Below, piece after piece: positions 55,170 to 63,609 of a stretch of 64,000 nucleotides of DNA. Source of the stretch: Candidatus Rokuibacteriota bacterium (GTDB lineage: Bacteria; Methylomirabilota; Methylomirabilia; Rokubacteriales; CSP1-6); assembly GCA_003220435.1 (NCBI GenBank), contig QHSL01000065.1, positions 29,751 to 93,750 of the forward strand. The letters are read 5' to 3'. Within the stretch, counting starts at the first letter, position 1. Each line of letters opens with the position of its first letter. Under the pieces are notes generated by a model. The model saw nothing but the letters and a program-made list of their open reading frames with translations, ran no database searches and was not told the origin of the DNA. A program made the position numbers and the translations under genes.

Positions 55170-57722
55170 CTAGGCGAAGCGCGCCAGATATCGGGCGAGC
55201 GCGGCTGATTCGCGCTCGCGCAGGCGCACCGCGATGCGGAGCTGCTCGAGGTACTGCTCGAGCACCTTGCCGCCGAAGTCGACGTCCCGCCCCCCGAAGA
55301 ACGCGTGCACGTCGCGCTCCTGCTCGGGCGTGGCGAGCCCGGTCACGCCCTCGGCCATGCGGCGGAGGCCGGCCTTCGGGAATTGTCGGTCCATGGTCTC
55401 CCAGTTCGACTTCACGAATTCCCAGGCCAGCTCCCGCCCGTAGACCGACATCAGCAGCGCGCGAGCCACGAACGGCGCGTCCTGGGTCCGGATCTCCCCG
55501 TTGATCGTTCGCTCCAGCGTCTGGGTCAGAAGCTCGCGCTGCCGGAACGCGGTGAGGGCGTAAAGGTATCGCTGCTCTTCCTGCGGCGTGGACGCGGACC
55601 GGAACCGCTTCAGGAACTCGTCGTAGCGCGGAGCGTCGCCGGCGTGAGCCAGCACGCTGATGAGAGCCGGGAGCACGTTGGGATCTACCTCGCCGGTCCC
55701 CCGCGCGTACAGCTCGGCGGCCCGCTCCTGGACGGCGCGGTCGTCGCCGAGCACTCCCAGGGCGCGCACCAGGTCGCCGCGGAGCTGGCGCGTGAGCTCG
55801 TCCTCGCCGGCTCGCGCCGTCCAGCCCAGATCCGCGAACGCAGGCGCCACGCGATCGCGAACGAGCGCGGCGAGCTGCGGGCGGCTCTTCCCCTCGATGA
55901 TCCGATTGAGCGTCCCGAACGAGGCGATCAGGATCGACCACACGTTGCGATCGCGCTCGGCGCGGAAGCGCGCCGTCAAGTCGAGGTAGTCGGTGAGCGG
56001 CATGAGGCCGGCGACGGTCACGGCCCACGCGTCATTGACCAGATTGAAGCGCTCGATGGCGGCCAGCGCGGGCAGCGTCTTCAGGAGGCGCTCGAGCAGC
56101 TCGCCGCTGTAGCGCACGCGATAGAACCCGTGGCCACCCTCGTTGACGAGGACCGCCTCGAGGCCCTCCGGCGCCGTGAGCCGCAGCTCGTTCTCGGCCA
56201 GCAGCCGCCGCTCGCTCACCGCGCGCCCGGAGGCGGTGATCCGCACCTGGACGGGGACCTGCCAACGCTGCGCCGGCGCGGGCGCCGAGCCCGAGAGCGG
56301 CTCGGGCAGGTACGTGAAGCGCTGCTGGCTCAGCACGAGCTGGCCGCCCTCGAGCCGGGCGCTGACGAGCGGGTACCCGGGCTTGAAGATCCAGCCATCC
56401 ATGACTTCCGGGATCGGCTGGCGCGCGGCGAGGCCGAGCGCGGCCCAGAGGTCGCCGGTGTCGGCGTTGGCGTAGGCGTGCGCTTTCAGATAATCGCGGA
56501 CGCCGTCGCGGAAGACCGTGGGCCCGAGGTACTGCTCGAGCATCCGGAGGACCGACGCTCCCTTCTCGTAGGTCAGCACGTCGAACATCGCGTCGGCGTC
56601 GCGCGGCGCCCCGACGTGGAACTCGATCGGCCGCGTCGAATGGAGCCCGTCCACCGAGAGCGCCGCCGCGCGCGAGACCCCGAAGGTCGTCCAGCGCTGC
56701 CACTCGGGCTTCCAGGCGTCGACCGCGAGGATCTCCATGAACGTGGCGAACGCCTCGTTGAGCCAGATGCCGTTCCACCACGTCATGGTCACGAGGTCGC
56801 CGAACCACATGTGAGCGTTCTCGTGGGCGACCACGTCGGCGATGCGCTCGAGCTCGGCGTGCGAGGCGGCGCGCTCGTCCACCAGCAGCGCCGTCTCGCG
56901 GAAGGTGATCGCCCCGAGGTTCTCCATGGCCCCGGCGGCGAAGTCGGGGATCGCCAGCAGATCGAGCTTGTCGCTCGGGTAGGGCAGGCCGTAGTAGTCC
57001 TCGAAGAAGCGAAGCGACGCGACCCCGATCTGGTGGCCGAAGGCGGCGAGCCGTCGCTTGCCCGGCACGCACCAGACGCGCACGGGCGTGGGGCCGACGA
57101 GGACCGGATCCGTCGCCTCCAGCTCGCCGACGACGAAGGCCACCAGGTACGTGGACATCTTCATCGTGTCCGCGAAGGTGACGAGCTTGCGACGGCCCTC
57201 GACGCGCTCGGACGCGATGGCCGTGTTCGACACCGCGGTGAGCGCCGGGTCGATCACGAGCGTCACCGCGAACACGGCCTTGAACGCGGGCTCGTCCCAG
57301 CACGGGAACGCCCGGCGCGCGTCCGTCGCCTCGAACTGCGTGGCGGCCATGAGCCGCGTGACGCCGCTCGGATCCTTGTAGCTCGACCGGTAGAAGCCGC
57401 GCAGCTTGTCGTTCAGCGTTCCCGTGAAGGCCAGCCGCAGCACCCATCGCCCCGGCGCGATCGGCGACGGGAACGTGATCCGGCAGCGCTCGGCCGCCTC
57501 GTCCACGAGGGGCGTCCCGCGCCGGGAGTCGCCGCGCGCGTTCGCGAGCGTGGCCTGGCCGATCGCCAGCTCGACCGCGTTGAGGACGATCTCCGACGTC
57601 GGCTCCGCGACGTCGAGCGTGATCGTCTCCTCGCCCGTGAAGGTGAGCGTCGTCAGATCGGGCTCGAGCCGAAGCTCGTATCGAGTCGGTGTCACATGAC
57701 GCGGCAACCGGTGCTGATCCAC
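55170..57722 (-). CDS. pepN: Aminopeptidase N family zinc metallopeptidase (M1)
   Basis: An 850-residue M1 peptidase that removes N-terminal residues from peptides. It has the N-terminal beta domain with RAFPCWDEPAFKAVFAVTL, the substrate loop GAMENLGAITFRE, the zinc site HENAHMWFGDLVT with downstream Glu in WLNEAFATFME, and a long C-terminal helical ERAP1-like domain. This architecture is nearer to eukaryotic/archaeal-type and tricorn-interacting aminopeptidases than to E. coli PepN. GTG 57722 starts about 13 codons before the first conserved strand. No signal peptide is visible, so it is cytosolic. Confidence 0.95.
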   Translation of the reverse strand: MDQHRLPRHVTPTRYELRLEPDLTTLTFTGEETITLDVAEPTSEIVLNAVELAIGQATLANARGDSRRGTPLVDEAAERCRITFPSPIAPGRWVLRLAFTGTLNDKLRGFYRSSYKDPSGVTRLMAATQFEATDARRAFPCWDEPAFKAVFAVTLVIDPALTAVSNTAIASERVEGRRKLVTFADTMKMSTYLVAFVVGELEATDPVLVGPTPVRVWCVPGKRRLAAFGHQIGVASLRFFEDYYGLPYPSDKLDLLAIPDFAAGAMENLGAITFRETALLVDERAASHAELERIADVVAHENAHMWFGDLVTMTWWNGIWLNEAFATFMEILAVDAWKPEWQRWTTFGVSRAAALSVDGLHSTRPIEFHVGAPRDADAMFDVLTYEKGASVLRMLEQYLGPTVFRDGVRDYLKAHAYANADTGDLWAALGLAARQPIPEVMDGWIFKPGYPLVSARLEGGQLVLSQQRFTYLPEPLSGSAPAPAQRWQVPVQVRITASGRAVSERRLLAENELRLTAPEGLEAVLVNEGGHGFYRVRYSGELLERLLKTLPALAAIERFNLVNDAWAVTVAGLMPLTDYLDLTARFRAERDRNVWSILIASFGTLNRIIEGKSRPQLAALVRDRVAPAFADLGWTARAGEDELTRQLRGDLVRALGVLGDDRAVQERAAELYARGTGEVDPNVLPALISVLAHAGDAPRYDEFLKRFRSASTPQEEQRYLYALTAFRQRELLTQTLERTINGEIRTQDAPFVARALLMSVYGRELAWEFVKSNWETMDRQFPKAGLRRMAEGVTGLATPEQERDVHAFFGGRDVDFGGKVLEQYLEQLRIAVRLRERESAALARYLARFA

Positions 57723-57787
57723 GCGAAGTCTCCGAGAGCGATCAGGATGACTGCGAGCCTTACTGTACTCCCATCGGCCACGCTATC

Positions 57788-59005
57788 ATGCCGACGCCGA
57801 TGCGATCGTATCTTCGCGCGGCGTGCGCCGCCACGCTGGTCGTGCTGCTCGGCGCCTCCGCCGTCGGGGCCGACGCGATCCAGGAATTTCTTTGGCACCA
57901 CTGGAGCCGGCCGCTGGCGCCCCAGGGGCCGCCGCCGGCGCGCTACTCGCCGCTCGAAGCCTCGCTCCATCCGGAAGCGTGCGGCGCCTGCCATCCCGCG
58001 CAGCTGGCCGACTGGCGCGAGAGCCTGCACGCTGCCGCGATGGGCCCAGGCGTCGCGGGGCAGCTGGTGGAGATGCGCGAGAGCGACCCGCAGTCGGCGC
58101 TCGCGTGCTTCACCTGTCACGCGCCGCTCGCCGAGCAGGCGTCCCTCCTCGCCCGGGGCGCCGCGGCTGTCGCCAATCCCGAGTACGACGCGGCGCTGGG
58201 TGGCAAGGGGCTGCCCTGCGCGGGGTGCCACGTGCGCGGCCACGAGCGGTTCGGCCCGCCGCGCCGCGATGGCTCGCTGGCGAGCGGCGCCCCGCGCGAG
58301 ACGCTGCCCCACGACGGCGTCACCCGCACCCCGGCGTTCCTCAAGTCGGAGTTCTGCCGCGACTGCCACCAGTTCGCGCCCGACGGCTTCGCGCTGAACG
58401 GCAAGCTGCTGGAAAACACATATAACGAATGGAAGGCGAGCCGCTTCGCGCGCGAGGGCGTTCAATGCCAGGACTGCCACATGCCGGCGCGTCGTCATCG
58501 GTGGCGCGGGATCCACGACGCCGACATGGTGCGCTCGGGGCTCACGATCGCGGCGACCGCGGGCGCGGCGCGCTACCAGCCGGGCGACGTCGCGGCCGTC
58601 ACGCTGCGCGTGACCAGCACGCGCGTCGGCCACGCGTTTCCGACCTATGTCACGCCGCGGGTCGTCCTGAGCGCCGAGCTGGTGGACGGCGCCGGACAGC
58701 CGATCGCCGGCAGCCGTCGAGAGAAGATCATCGGACGCGAGGTGGCCCTCGACCTCTCGCGCGAGGCGTTCGACACGCGGCTCTGGCCGGGCCGGAGCGC
58801 GACGCTCGAGTACCGGATCAAGGTTCCCGCCCGCGGGACGCGCGCGCGCCTGGCTGTCGTCGTCGAGCCCGACGCCTTCTACGCCGCGTTCTTCGAGGCG
58901 CTGCTGCGGCAGGGCGCCGGGCGAGGTGAGGCGCAGATTCGCCAGGCGCTCGACGCCGCGCGGCGCTCGCCCTTCATCGTGTTCGAGCGCGAGCTGGCTC
59001 TGTAG
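57788..59005 (+). CDS. Exported five-haem c-type cytochrome
   Basis: A roughly 405-residue protein with signal peptide (AACAATLVVLLGASAVGA) and five CxxCH haem sites: CGACH, CFTCH, CAGCH, CRDCH and CQDCH. The spacing is compact in the first half, while the C-terminal 150 residues carry no haem and form beta-rich segments (VTLRVTSTRVGHAFPTYVTPRVVLSAEL). It resembles cytochrome c554-like multihaem proteins and may shuttle electrons in the periplasm. The frame is also open from 57689, but the signal peptide sets the start near 57788 (or ATG 57800). Two hairpins follow. Confidence 0.87.
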   Translation: MPTPMRSYLRAACAATLVVLLGASAVGADAIQEFLWHHWSRPLAPQGPPPARYSPLEASLHPEACGACHPAQLADWRESLHAAAMGPGVAGQLVEMRESDPQSALACFTCHAPLAEQASLLARGAAAVANPEYDAALGGKGLPCAGCHVRGHERFGPPRRDGSLASGAPRETLPHDGVTRTPAFLKSEFCRDCHQFAPDGFALNGKLLENTYNEWKASRFAREGVQCQDCHMPARRHRWRGIHDADMVRSGLTIAATAGAARYQPGDVAAVTLRVTSTRVGHAFPTYVTPRVVLSAELVDGAGQPIAGSRREKIIGREVALDLSREAFDTRLWPGRSATLEYRIKVPARGTRARLAVVVEPDAFYAAFFEALLRQGAGRGEAQIRQALDAARRSPFIVFERELAL

Positions 59006-59007
59006 CG

Positions 59008-59032
59008 TTGGGGGCCCCGAAATGGCCCCCAA
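59008..59032 (+). terminator. Hairpin terminator after the pentahaem cytochrome gene
   Basis: A nine-base-pair stem TTGGGGGCC / GGCCCCCAA with a seven-base loop starts two bases after the stop codon. There is no U-tract. It is the first of two hairpins between the convergent cytochrome and gamma-glutamyltransferase genes. Confidence 0.65.
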
Positions 59033-59045
59033 ACCCCCAGCGCTC

Positions 59046-59074
59046 GGGGCGCCCCGGCCGAGCCGTGGCGCCCC
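59046..59074. terminator. Second hairpin between convergent genes
   Basis: An eight-base-pair stem GGGGCGCC / GGCGCCCC with a 13-base loop lies between the convergent cytochrome and gamma-glutamyltransferase genes and could stop transcription from either side. Confidence 0.5.
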
Positions 59075-59115
59075 TCGGTTGCGCGGGGAGCAGCTCCGAC
59101 ATTGCCCCACCCCGG

Positions 59116-60672
59116 CTACCAGCCGAGCGCGGCGCCGTCGGCGCGCGGACCGGAGGCGCACGCCTCGACGACCTCCACGTCGTGCCCGCGCGTCCGGAGC
59201 GAATCGCACACCTCGTCGCCGAAGCGCGTCTCGAGCCGGAGTGCCTGGGTTGCCTCGCCCCACGTGCGCCCGTAGAGCCAGCGCGGGGCCTCGACCGCCG
59301 CCTGCGGCCCGAGGCGGCGATCGACGATGCGCGTGACTAGCGCCGCCTGCGTCTGCGGCTGGCCCTCGCCGCCCATCGTGCCGTAGACGAGGCGCGGGCG
59401 TCCGCCCACCAGATACATGGAGGGGATCAGCGTGTGGGCGGTCTGCTTGCGCGGCGCCAGCCGGTTCACGTGCGCGGGGTCCAGCGAGAAGAAGGCGCCG
59501 CGGTTCTGCAGGAGGATCCCGGTGTCGCCGGCGATCACGCCGGAGCCGAACTCCCAGTAGAGGCTCTGGATCAGCGACACCGCGTTGCCCTGGGCGTCGG
59601 CGGCGACGATCGCGATCGTGTCGCCGGCCAGCGGCGCGCCGCGCGCGGGGCGGGCGGCCCGTCTCGAGATCAGCCGGCGCCGGTCGGCGAGGCGAGCCCC
59701 ATCGAGGCAGTGCGTGACCGGCACCGTGACGAACGTCGGGTCGGCCAGGTAGCGATCACGGTCCTCGAACGCGAGCTTCGTCGCCTCGACGACGAGATGT
59801 ACGTAGTCGGCCTCCGAGAGCGACGCGAGGTCGAAGCCCTCGAGAAGCAACAGGATCGCAAGGGCCGCGAAGCCCTGGGTCGGCGGAGGGAAGCTCGCGG
59901 CCTCGCCGCCCCGATACGGAACGCGAAGCGGCTCGACCCACTGGGCCCGATGCGCCGCCAGATCGTCGACCGTCAGCGGGCTCCCGACGGCGGCCGCGCC
60001 CCGCGCGATCCGGCGGCCGAGCGCGCCACCGTAGAAGGTCTCGGCGCCACCCCGCGAGATCTCCTCGAGCGTCGCCGCCAGGTCTGCCTGCACGAAGCGC
60101 TCGCGCGCCAGGAGCGCCGGGTGATAGATGCGCCAGAGCGGGCCGCGCAGCTCGGCCGACGCCGCGACGCCGAACAGGTCGTCGGCATCGGCCGTCTCTC
60201 GCCGCTGGCCCGGCGACGGTGGAAAGCCGTCGCGAGCATGCCCGATCGCGTCCTCGAAGAGAGCGGTCCACCCGATGGGCGAGCCCAGCGCGCTCCGGCT
60301 CAGATGGTGAGCTTCCCACCACCCCGACACGACCCCGGGGACGGTCAGCGCTGCCGCCCCGCCGCGGATCGGGATCGCGGCGCCGAAGCGCCGCTGGTAG
60401 GTCTCGAGATCGGCGGCCTGCGCCGAGCGACCGGCGGCGTTGAGCGCGCGGAGCTCGCCGCGTTGGCCGTCATGGATCAGCCAGAAGCTGTCGCCGCCCA
60501 CGCCGTTCATGTGTGGATAGACGACCGCGACGGTCGTCGCGGCGGCGATGGCGGCATCGACGGCGTTGCCGCCGTCTTTCAGGATGGCCACGCCCGCCTC
60601 GGCGGCCAACGCGTGCGGCGCGGCCACGATCCCCTGTGTCGCCCGGCGCTCAGCCCAACGGGTGGCGGTCAC
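59116..60672 (-). CDS. ggt: Gamma-glutamyltransferase family Ntn hydrolase
   Basis: A 518-residue protein of the self-processing gamma-glutamyltransferase family. The N-terminal GIVAAPHALAAEAGVAILKDGGNAVDAAIAA and NGVGGDSFWLIHDG, and the C-terminal GTMGGEGQPQTQAALVTRIVDR, are typical. The processing and nucleophile region reads APLAGDTIAIVAADAQGNAVSLIQS; its Thr is the likely nucleophile, although the usual TTH is replaced by DTIA. No signal peptide is apparent, so a cytosolic acylase-type member is possible. GTG 60672 has TATCAT seven bases upstream. It is divergent from the lasso-peptide cluster. Confidence 0.9.
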   Translation of the reverse strand: MTATRWAERRATQGIVAAPHALAAEAGVAILKDGGNAVDAAIAAATTVAVVYPHMNGVGGDSFWLIHDGQRGELRALNAAGRSAQAADLETYQRRFGAAIPIRGGAAALTVPGVVSGWWEAHHLSRSALGSPIGWTALFEDAIGHARDGFPPSPGQRRETADADDLFGVAASAELRGPLWRIYHPALLARERFVQADLAATLEEISRGGAETFYGGALGRRIARGAAAVGSPLTVDDLAAHRAQWVEPLRVPYRGGEAASFPPPTQGFAALAILLLLEGFDLASLSEADYVHLVVEATKLAFEDRDRYLADPTFVTVPVTHCLDGARLADRRRLISRRAARPARGAPLAGDTIAIVAADAQGNAVSLIQSLYWEFGSGVIAGDTGILLQNRGAFFSLDPAHVNRLAPRKQTAHTLIPSMYLVGGRPRLVYGTMGGEGQPQTQAALVTRIVDRRLGPQAAVEAPRWLYGRTWGEATQALRLETRFGDEVCDSLRTRGHDVEVVEACASGPRADGAALGW

Positions 60673-60679
60673 GGCGGCG

Positions 60680-60685
60680 ATGATA
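60680..60685 (-). promoter_or_regulatory. Candidate -10 element for the leaderless gamma-glutamyltransferase gene
   Basis: TATCAT (five of six to TATAAT) on the minus strand lies seven bases before GTG 60672; no ribosome-binding site is present. Confidence 0.45.
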
Positions 60686-60750
60686 CACGTCGCCGCTCCC
60701 TTGATTTCACACCATGAGTATGAAAGATTCGGGGCGAGGAGACCGTGTCG

Positions 60751-61044
60751 ATGAGCAAGCCCACGCTCGCGTCGATCGTCACGATCAATCCCGAGATCGC
60801 GTACCGCGAGCTTGACGGCGAGGTGGTGATCCTCAACCTCGAGACCGGCATCTATTTCGGGCTCGACGCGGTCGGGGCGCGGACCTGGAAGCTGATCGAA
60901 GACCACGGAGCCCTCGGCGCGGTGCATGCGGCACTCCACTCGGAGTACGACGTGCCCCCATCCGTCCTCGAACGAGATCTGCTCGAGCTCGTCGATCAGC
61001 TCTGTGCAAAAGGACTGACGCGTGTCGCCGCGAATTCCAAGTAG
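60751..61044 (+). CDS. Lasso peptide B1 / PqqD-like RiPP recognition element
   Basis: A 97-residue PqqD-family protein that binds the leader of a ribosomal peptide and delivers it to the protease. Features include TINPEIAYRELDGEVVILNLETGIYFGLDAVGARTWKLI, characteristic of PqqD/RRE winged helices, followed by a helical tail. GAGGAG at 60736-60741 favours ATG 60751 over the GTG at 60745. It overlaps the B2 protease gene by 23 bases. Here B1 and B2 are separate proteins, as in many actinobacterial-type lasso clusters. Confidence 0.93.
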   Translation: MSKPTLASIVTINPEIAYRELDGEVVILNLETGIYFGLDAVGARTWKLIEDHGALGAVHAALHSEYDVPPSVLERDLLELVDQLCAKGLTRVAANSK

Positions 61045-61522
61045 CTCTCTCGTGACGCGCGCCCTCCGCACGACTCGGACACTTTCTCGAAACGACTGGA
61101 CGGTCCTGGCGAGCGCGCTCGCGCTCTTGCCGGCCGTGACCGTGGGCCTGAGGCTCGTCGGCCTTCGGCGCCTTCTGGCCATCGTCGAGCGGCTCGCCTC
61201 CGAGCGCCGCCGTCGCGCCGCCGGCGATCCGGGCGGTGCGGCACGCACGGCCTGGCTCGTGGAAACCGCGGCTCGTTGCTGCCTGCCGACGCCCACCTGC
61301 CTCGCGAAGTCGCTTGTCCTCTTCTTGGTCCTCAGACGCCGGGGGCTTCCAGCCGAGCTCGTCATCGGGGTCACGAAGGCTCGGGGCCCGCTCGAGGGAC
61401 ACGCGTGGGTGCGCCTCGGCGGGGCGAACGTCGGAGATCCGCTGAGCTGTATCGCGCTCGCCCGTCTTCCCGCCGAGCGACCTGTTGCGGTGAGTTTTGC
61501 CCCGTGCGAGCGCGCGCCATGA
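61022..61522 (+). CDS. Lasso peptide leader protease B2 (transglutaminase-like)
   Basis: A 166-residue protease of the McjB C-terminal/transglutaminase-like family. The likely triad is C93 (PTCLAKSLVL), H127 (GHAWV) and D139 (VGDPL), in the expected order. An N-terminal hydrophobic region (about 28-58) precedes the catalytic part. It should remove the leader from the precursor before or together with ring closure. GTG 61022 lies inside the B1 gene and its stop overlaps the cyclase start (ATGA), so translation of the cluster is coupled. Confidence 0.92.
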   Translation: MSPRIPSSSLVTRALRTTRTLSRNDWTVLASALALLPAVTVGLRLVGLRRLLAIVERLASERRRRAAGDPGGAARTAWLVETAARCCLPTPTCLAKSLVLFLVLRRRGLPAELVIGVTKARGPLEGHAWVRLGGANVGDPLSCIALARLPAERPVAVSFAPCERAP

Positions 61523-63426
61523 GCGGTCTCGCCGGCGTCTACGGGCTCGACGGCCGTCCCGTCGACGTCATGCTGCTCCGGAGGATGATCGAGGCCGTGA
61601 CCCACCGCGGCGAGGACGGCGAGGGCTACTGGATCGACGGACCGGTGGGTCTCGGACATCGTATCGCCCGCACCACGCCGGAGTCGCTCGACGAGAAGCA
61701 GCCACTGCTCGACGAGACCGGCACGCTCTGCCTCATCCTCGACGGTCGGGTCGACAACCGCAGTGAGCTCACCGCATGGCTGCGCGCGGCGGGCGTCCAT
61801 CTCCGGACGAGTACCGACGCGGAAATCCTGCTGCAAGCCTACGCGCTCTGCGGCGACGATTGCGTCGCCCGGATTGTCGGTGATTTCGCGTTCACGATCT
61901 GGGACCGGCGGCGCCGCCGGCTGTTCGGCGCCCGCGACCCTCTCGGGATCCGGCCGTTCTACTATCGCGCCGACGAACGGACTTTCGTCTGGGGGTCGGA
62001 GCTCCGGCAGCTCCTCGACGGGCTGCCGCGTCTCCCGGAGCCGAACGAAGGGGTCATCGGCGAGTACCTGAGCAGCCGTCTCGTCGATCTCGAGGAGACC
62101 CTCTATCGCGGGATCCTGCGGCTGCCGCCGGGACACCGGCTGACCGTCCAGGACGGCCGCGTCCGGACGGAACGCTACTTCGACGTGGATCCGCGCCGCG
62201 AGATCCGCTACCGCTCGGACGACGAGTACGCGGAGCACTTCCGCGAGATCTTCCGGGAGGCGGTCCGGTGCCGGCTCCGGAGCTCCGCCCCGATCGCCGC
62301 GTTCCTGAGCGGCGGGCTCGACTCTTCGGCGATCGTCGGCGTCGCCTCCCGGTTGGCCCTCGACGGCCGGATGCCGGCACCGGGCTTCGAGGCGTACTCG
62401 CTCGACTTCTCGCCTGAGGCCGCGGACGAGCGTGGCTGGGTCGACGATGTCGCGAGGATGTGGGCCTTGCCGGTGCATCACGTCGGCGCCGTCGACGTTG
62501 CGCCGCCTCTGGCCGAGCAGGCCGCCGATCTCCGGGACTTTCCGGATCTTCCCAACACGCATCCCTGGGGGCTCCTTCTCGACGAGGCGCGCCGACGCGG
62601 CTGCCGCGCGGCGCTCTGGGGCTACGGCGGCGACGAGTGGCTGACCGGAGACACCGCGCACTGCGCCGACCTGCTTCGCCGGCTGAGGCTTGTGGCGCTG
62701 ACGCGCCGGATCCGCGACGACCTTCGCGCCTTGAACTTGCTGGGGGGGCCTGCGGTCGGCGTGGCGGACGCGATCGGGTGGTGCGTGCTGCCGCTTGCTC
62801 CGCGCTCGGCGAAACGGCTGATCCGGCGCCTTCTGCGCCGGGACGTCCCGGACTGGATCGCGCCCGCCTTCGCGCGGCGCGTCGGGCTTCGAGAGCGGCT
62901 CGCAAACAGGATCACCCCGCCTCCATTCCCCACGCTCGCCCAGCGCGCCATCTATGCGCAGCTGCGGAGCGGCTGGAGCGCCACCGAGTACGAGATGGTG
63001 GACCGGTTCGAGAAGCGCCGGTTCATGGAGAGCCGGTTCCCCTTCAACGATCGGAGGCTCATCGAGTTCGCTCTGGCGCTCCCGGAGGAGCAGCGCCGGC
63101 GCGGCACCGAGACGAAATTCATCCTGCGCCGGGCGGTCGGAGATCTGCTCCCGCCGTCGGTGGCGCGTCGGGCGACCAAAGGGGACTTCACGTACCTCTT
63201 CGCGACCTCGCTCGAGCGCGAGGCCGCCGCCCTGGTACCTGGCCGACTCCGTCTGGAGACTGACGGCTTCGTGCGCGGCGAGCGGGTGCGGGAGATGTAC
63301 CGTCGCGTTCAGCAGGGCGACCTCGGTTGTCTCGGCCAGCTCTGGATGATCCTCGCGACCGAGCAGTGGTACCGAACGATGTTCGCCTCGCCCTCCGCGG
63401 CACACGCAGACAGGGAGGCAGCATGA
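61519..63426 (+). CDS. Lasso peptide cyclase (asparagine synthase-like, C protein)
   Basis: A 635-residue asparagine-synthetase-B-like enzyme. The N-terminal class II glutaminase domain begins M-S-G-L-A-G, so the nucleophilic Cys2 of true synthetases is Ser and no glutaminase activity is expected. The C-terminal domain carries the ATP pyrophosphatase motif SGGLDSS at 264-270 and YGGDEW further on. It should adenylate the side-chain carboxylate of the core acidic residue to form the macrolactam ring. The ATG overlaps the B2 stop and its own stop overlaps the precursor start. Confidence 0.92.
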   Translation: MSGLAGVYGLDGRPVDVMLLRRMIEAVTHRGEDGEGYWIDGPVGLGHRIARTTPESLDEKQPLLDETGTLCLILDGRVDNRSELTAWLRAAGVHLRTSTDAEILLQAYALCGDDCVARIVGDFAFTIWDRRRRRLFGARDPLGIRPFYYRADERTFVWGSELRQLLDGLPRLPEPNEGVIGEYLSSRLVDLEETLYRGILRLPPGHRLTVQDGRVRTERYFDVDPRREIRYRSDDEYAEHFREIFREAVRCRLRSSAPIAAFLSGGLDSSAIVGVASRLALDGRMPAPGFEAYSLDFSPEAADERGWVDDVARMWALPVHHVGAVDVAPPLAEQAADLRDFPDLPNTHPWGLLLDEARRRGCRAALWGYGGDEWLTGDTAHCADLLRRLRLVALTRRIRDDLRALNLLGGPAVGVADAIGWCVLPLAPRSAKRLIRRLLRRDVPDWIAPAFARRVGLRERLANRITPPPFPTLAQRAIYAQLRSGWSATEYEMVDRFEKRRFMESRFPFNDRRLIEFALALPEEQRRRGTETKFILRRAVGDLLPPSVARRATKGDFTYLFATSLEREAAALVPGRLRLETDGFVRGERVREMYRRVQQGDLGCLGQLWMILATEQWYRTMFASPSAAHADREAA

Positions 63427-63578
63427 GCGAGCGGGAGACGCGGGACTCGAGCCCCGAATCCTCGAAGCGGCCCTACGCGAAGCCCCGGCTGATCGAGTAC
63501 GGGCCCGTCGAGAAGCTGACGCACTCGGGCACGCAGACCCTCGGCGACGCGGGCCCCATGATGATGACGTGCTTGTGA
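63423..63578 (+). CDS. Lasso peptide precursor (A gene)
   Basis: A 51-residue precursor. The leader contains the full recognition motif YxxPxLxxxGxxxxxT: Y18, P21, L23, G27 and T33 in YAKPRLIEYGPVEKLT. With Thr at -2 and His at -1, the core is SGTQTLGDAGPMMMTCL (residues 35-51). Asp at core position 8 would form an eight-residue macrolactam with the N-terminal Ser, leaving a nine-residue tail with three Met and a near-terminal Cys. If cleavage is one residue later, Gly1-Asp7 gives a seven-residue ring. GGGAGG precedes the ATG, which overlaps the cyclase stop. Confidence 0.88.
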   Translation: MSERETRDSSPESSKRPYAKPRLIEYGPVEKLTHSGTQTLGDAGPMMMTCL

Positions 63579-63609
63579 CTGGGCCGCGCGCCGGAGTGCC
63601 GGTCGTCTG

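Noticed and set aside
55305..58397. A 1030-codon open frame on the plus strand antisense to aminopeptidase N
   Set aside because: Composition is a mirror of the aminopeptidase coding frame, and it has no motif; the minus-strand gene has clear zinc and GAMEN motifs.
59116..60672. Gamma-glutamyltransferase as part of the lasso cluster
   Set aside because: It is transcribed divergently with its own candidate promoter and has no known role in lasso biosynthesis.
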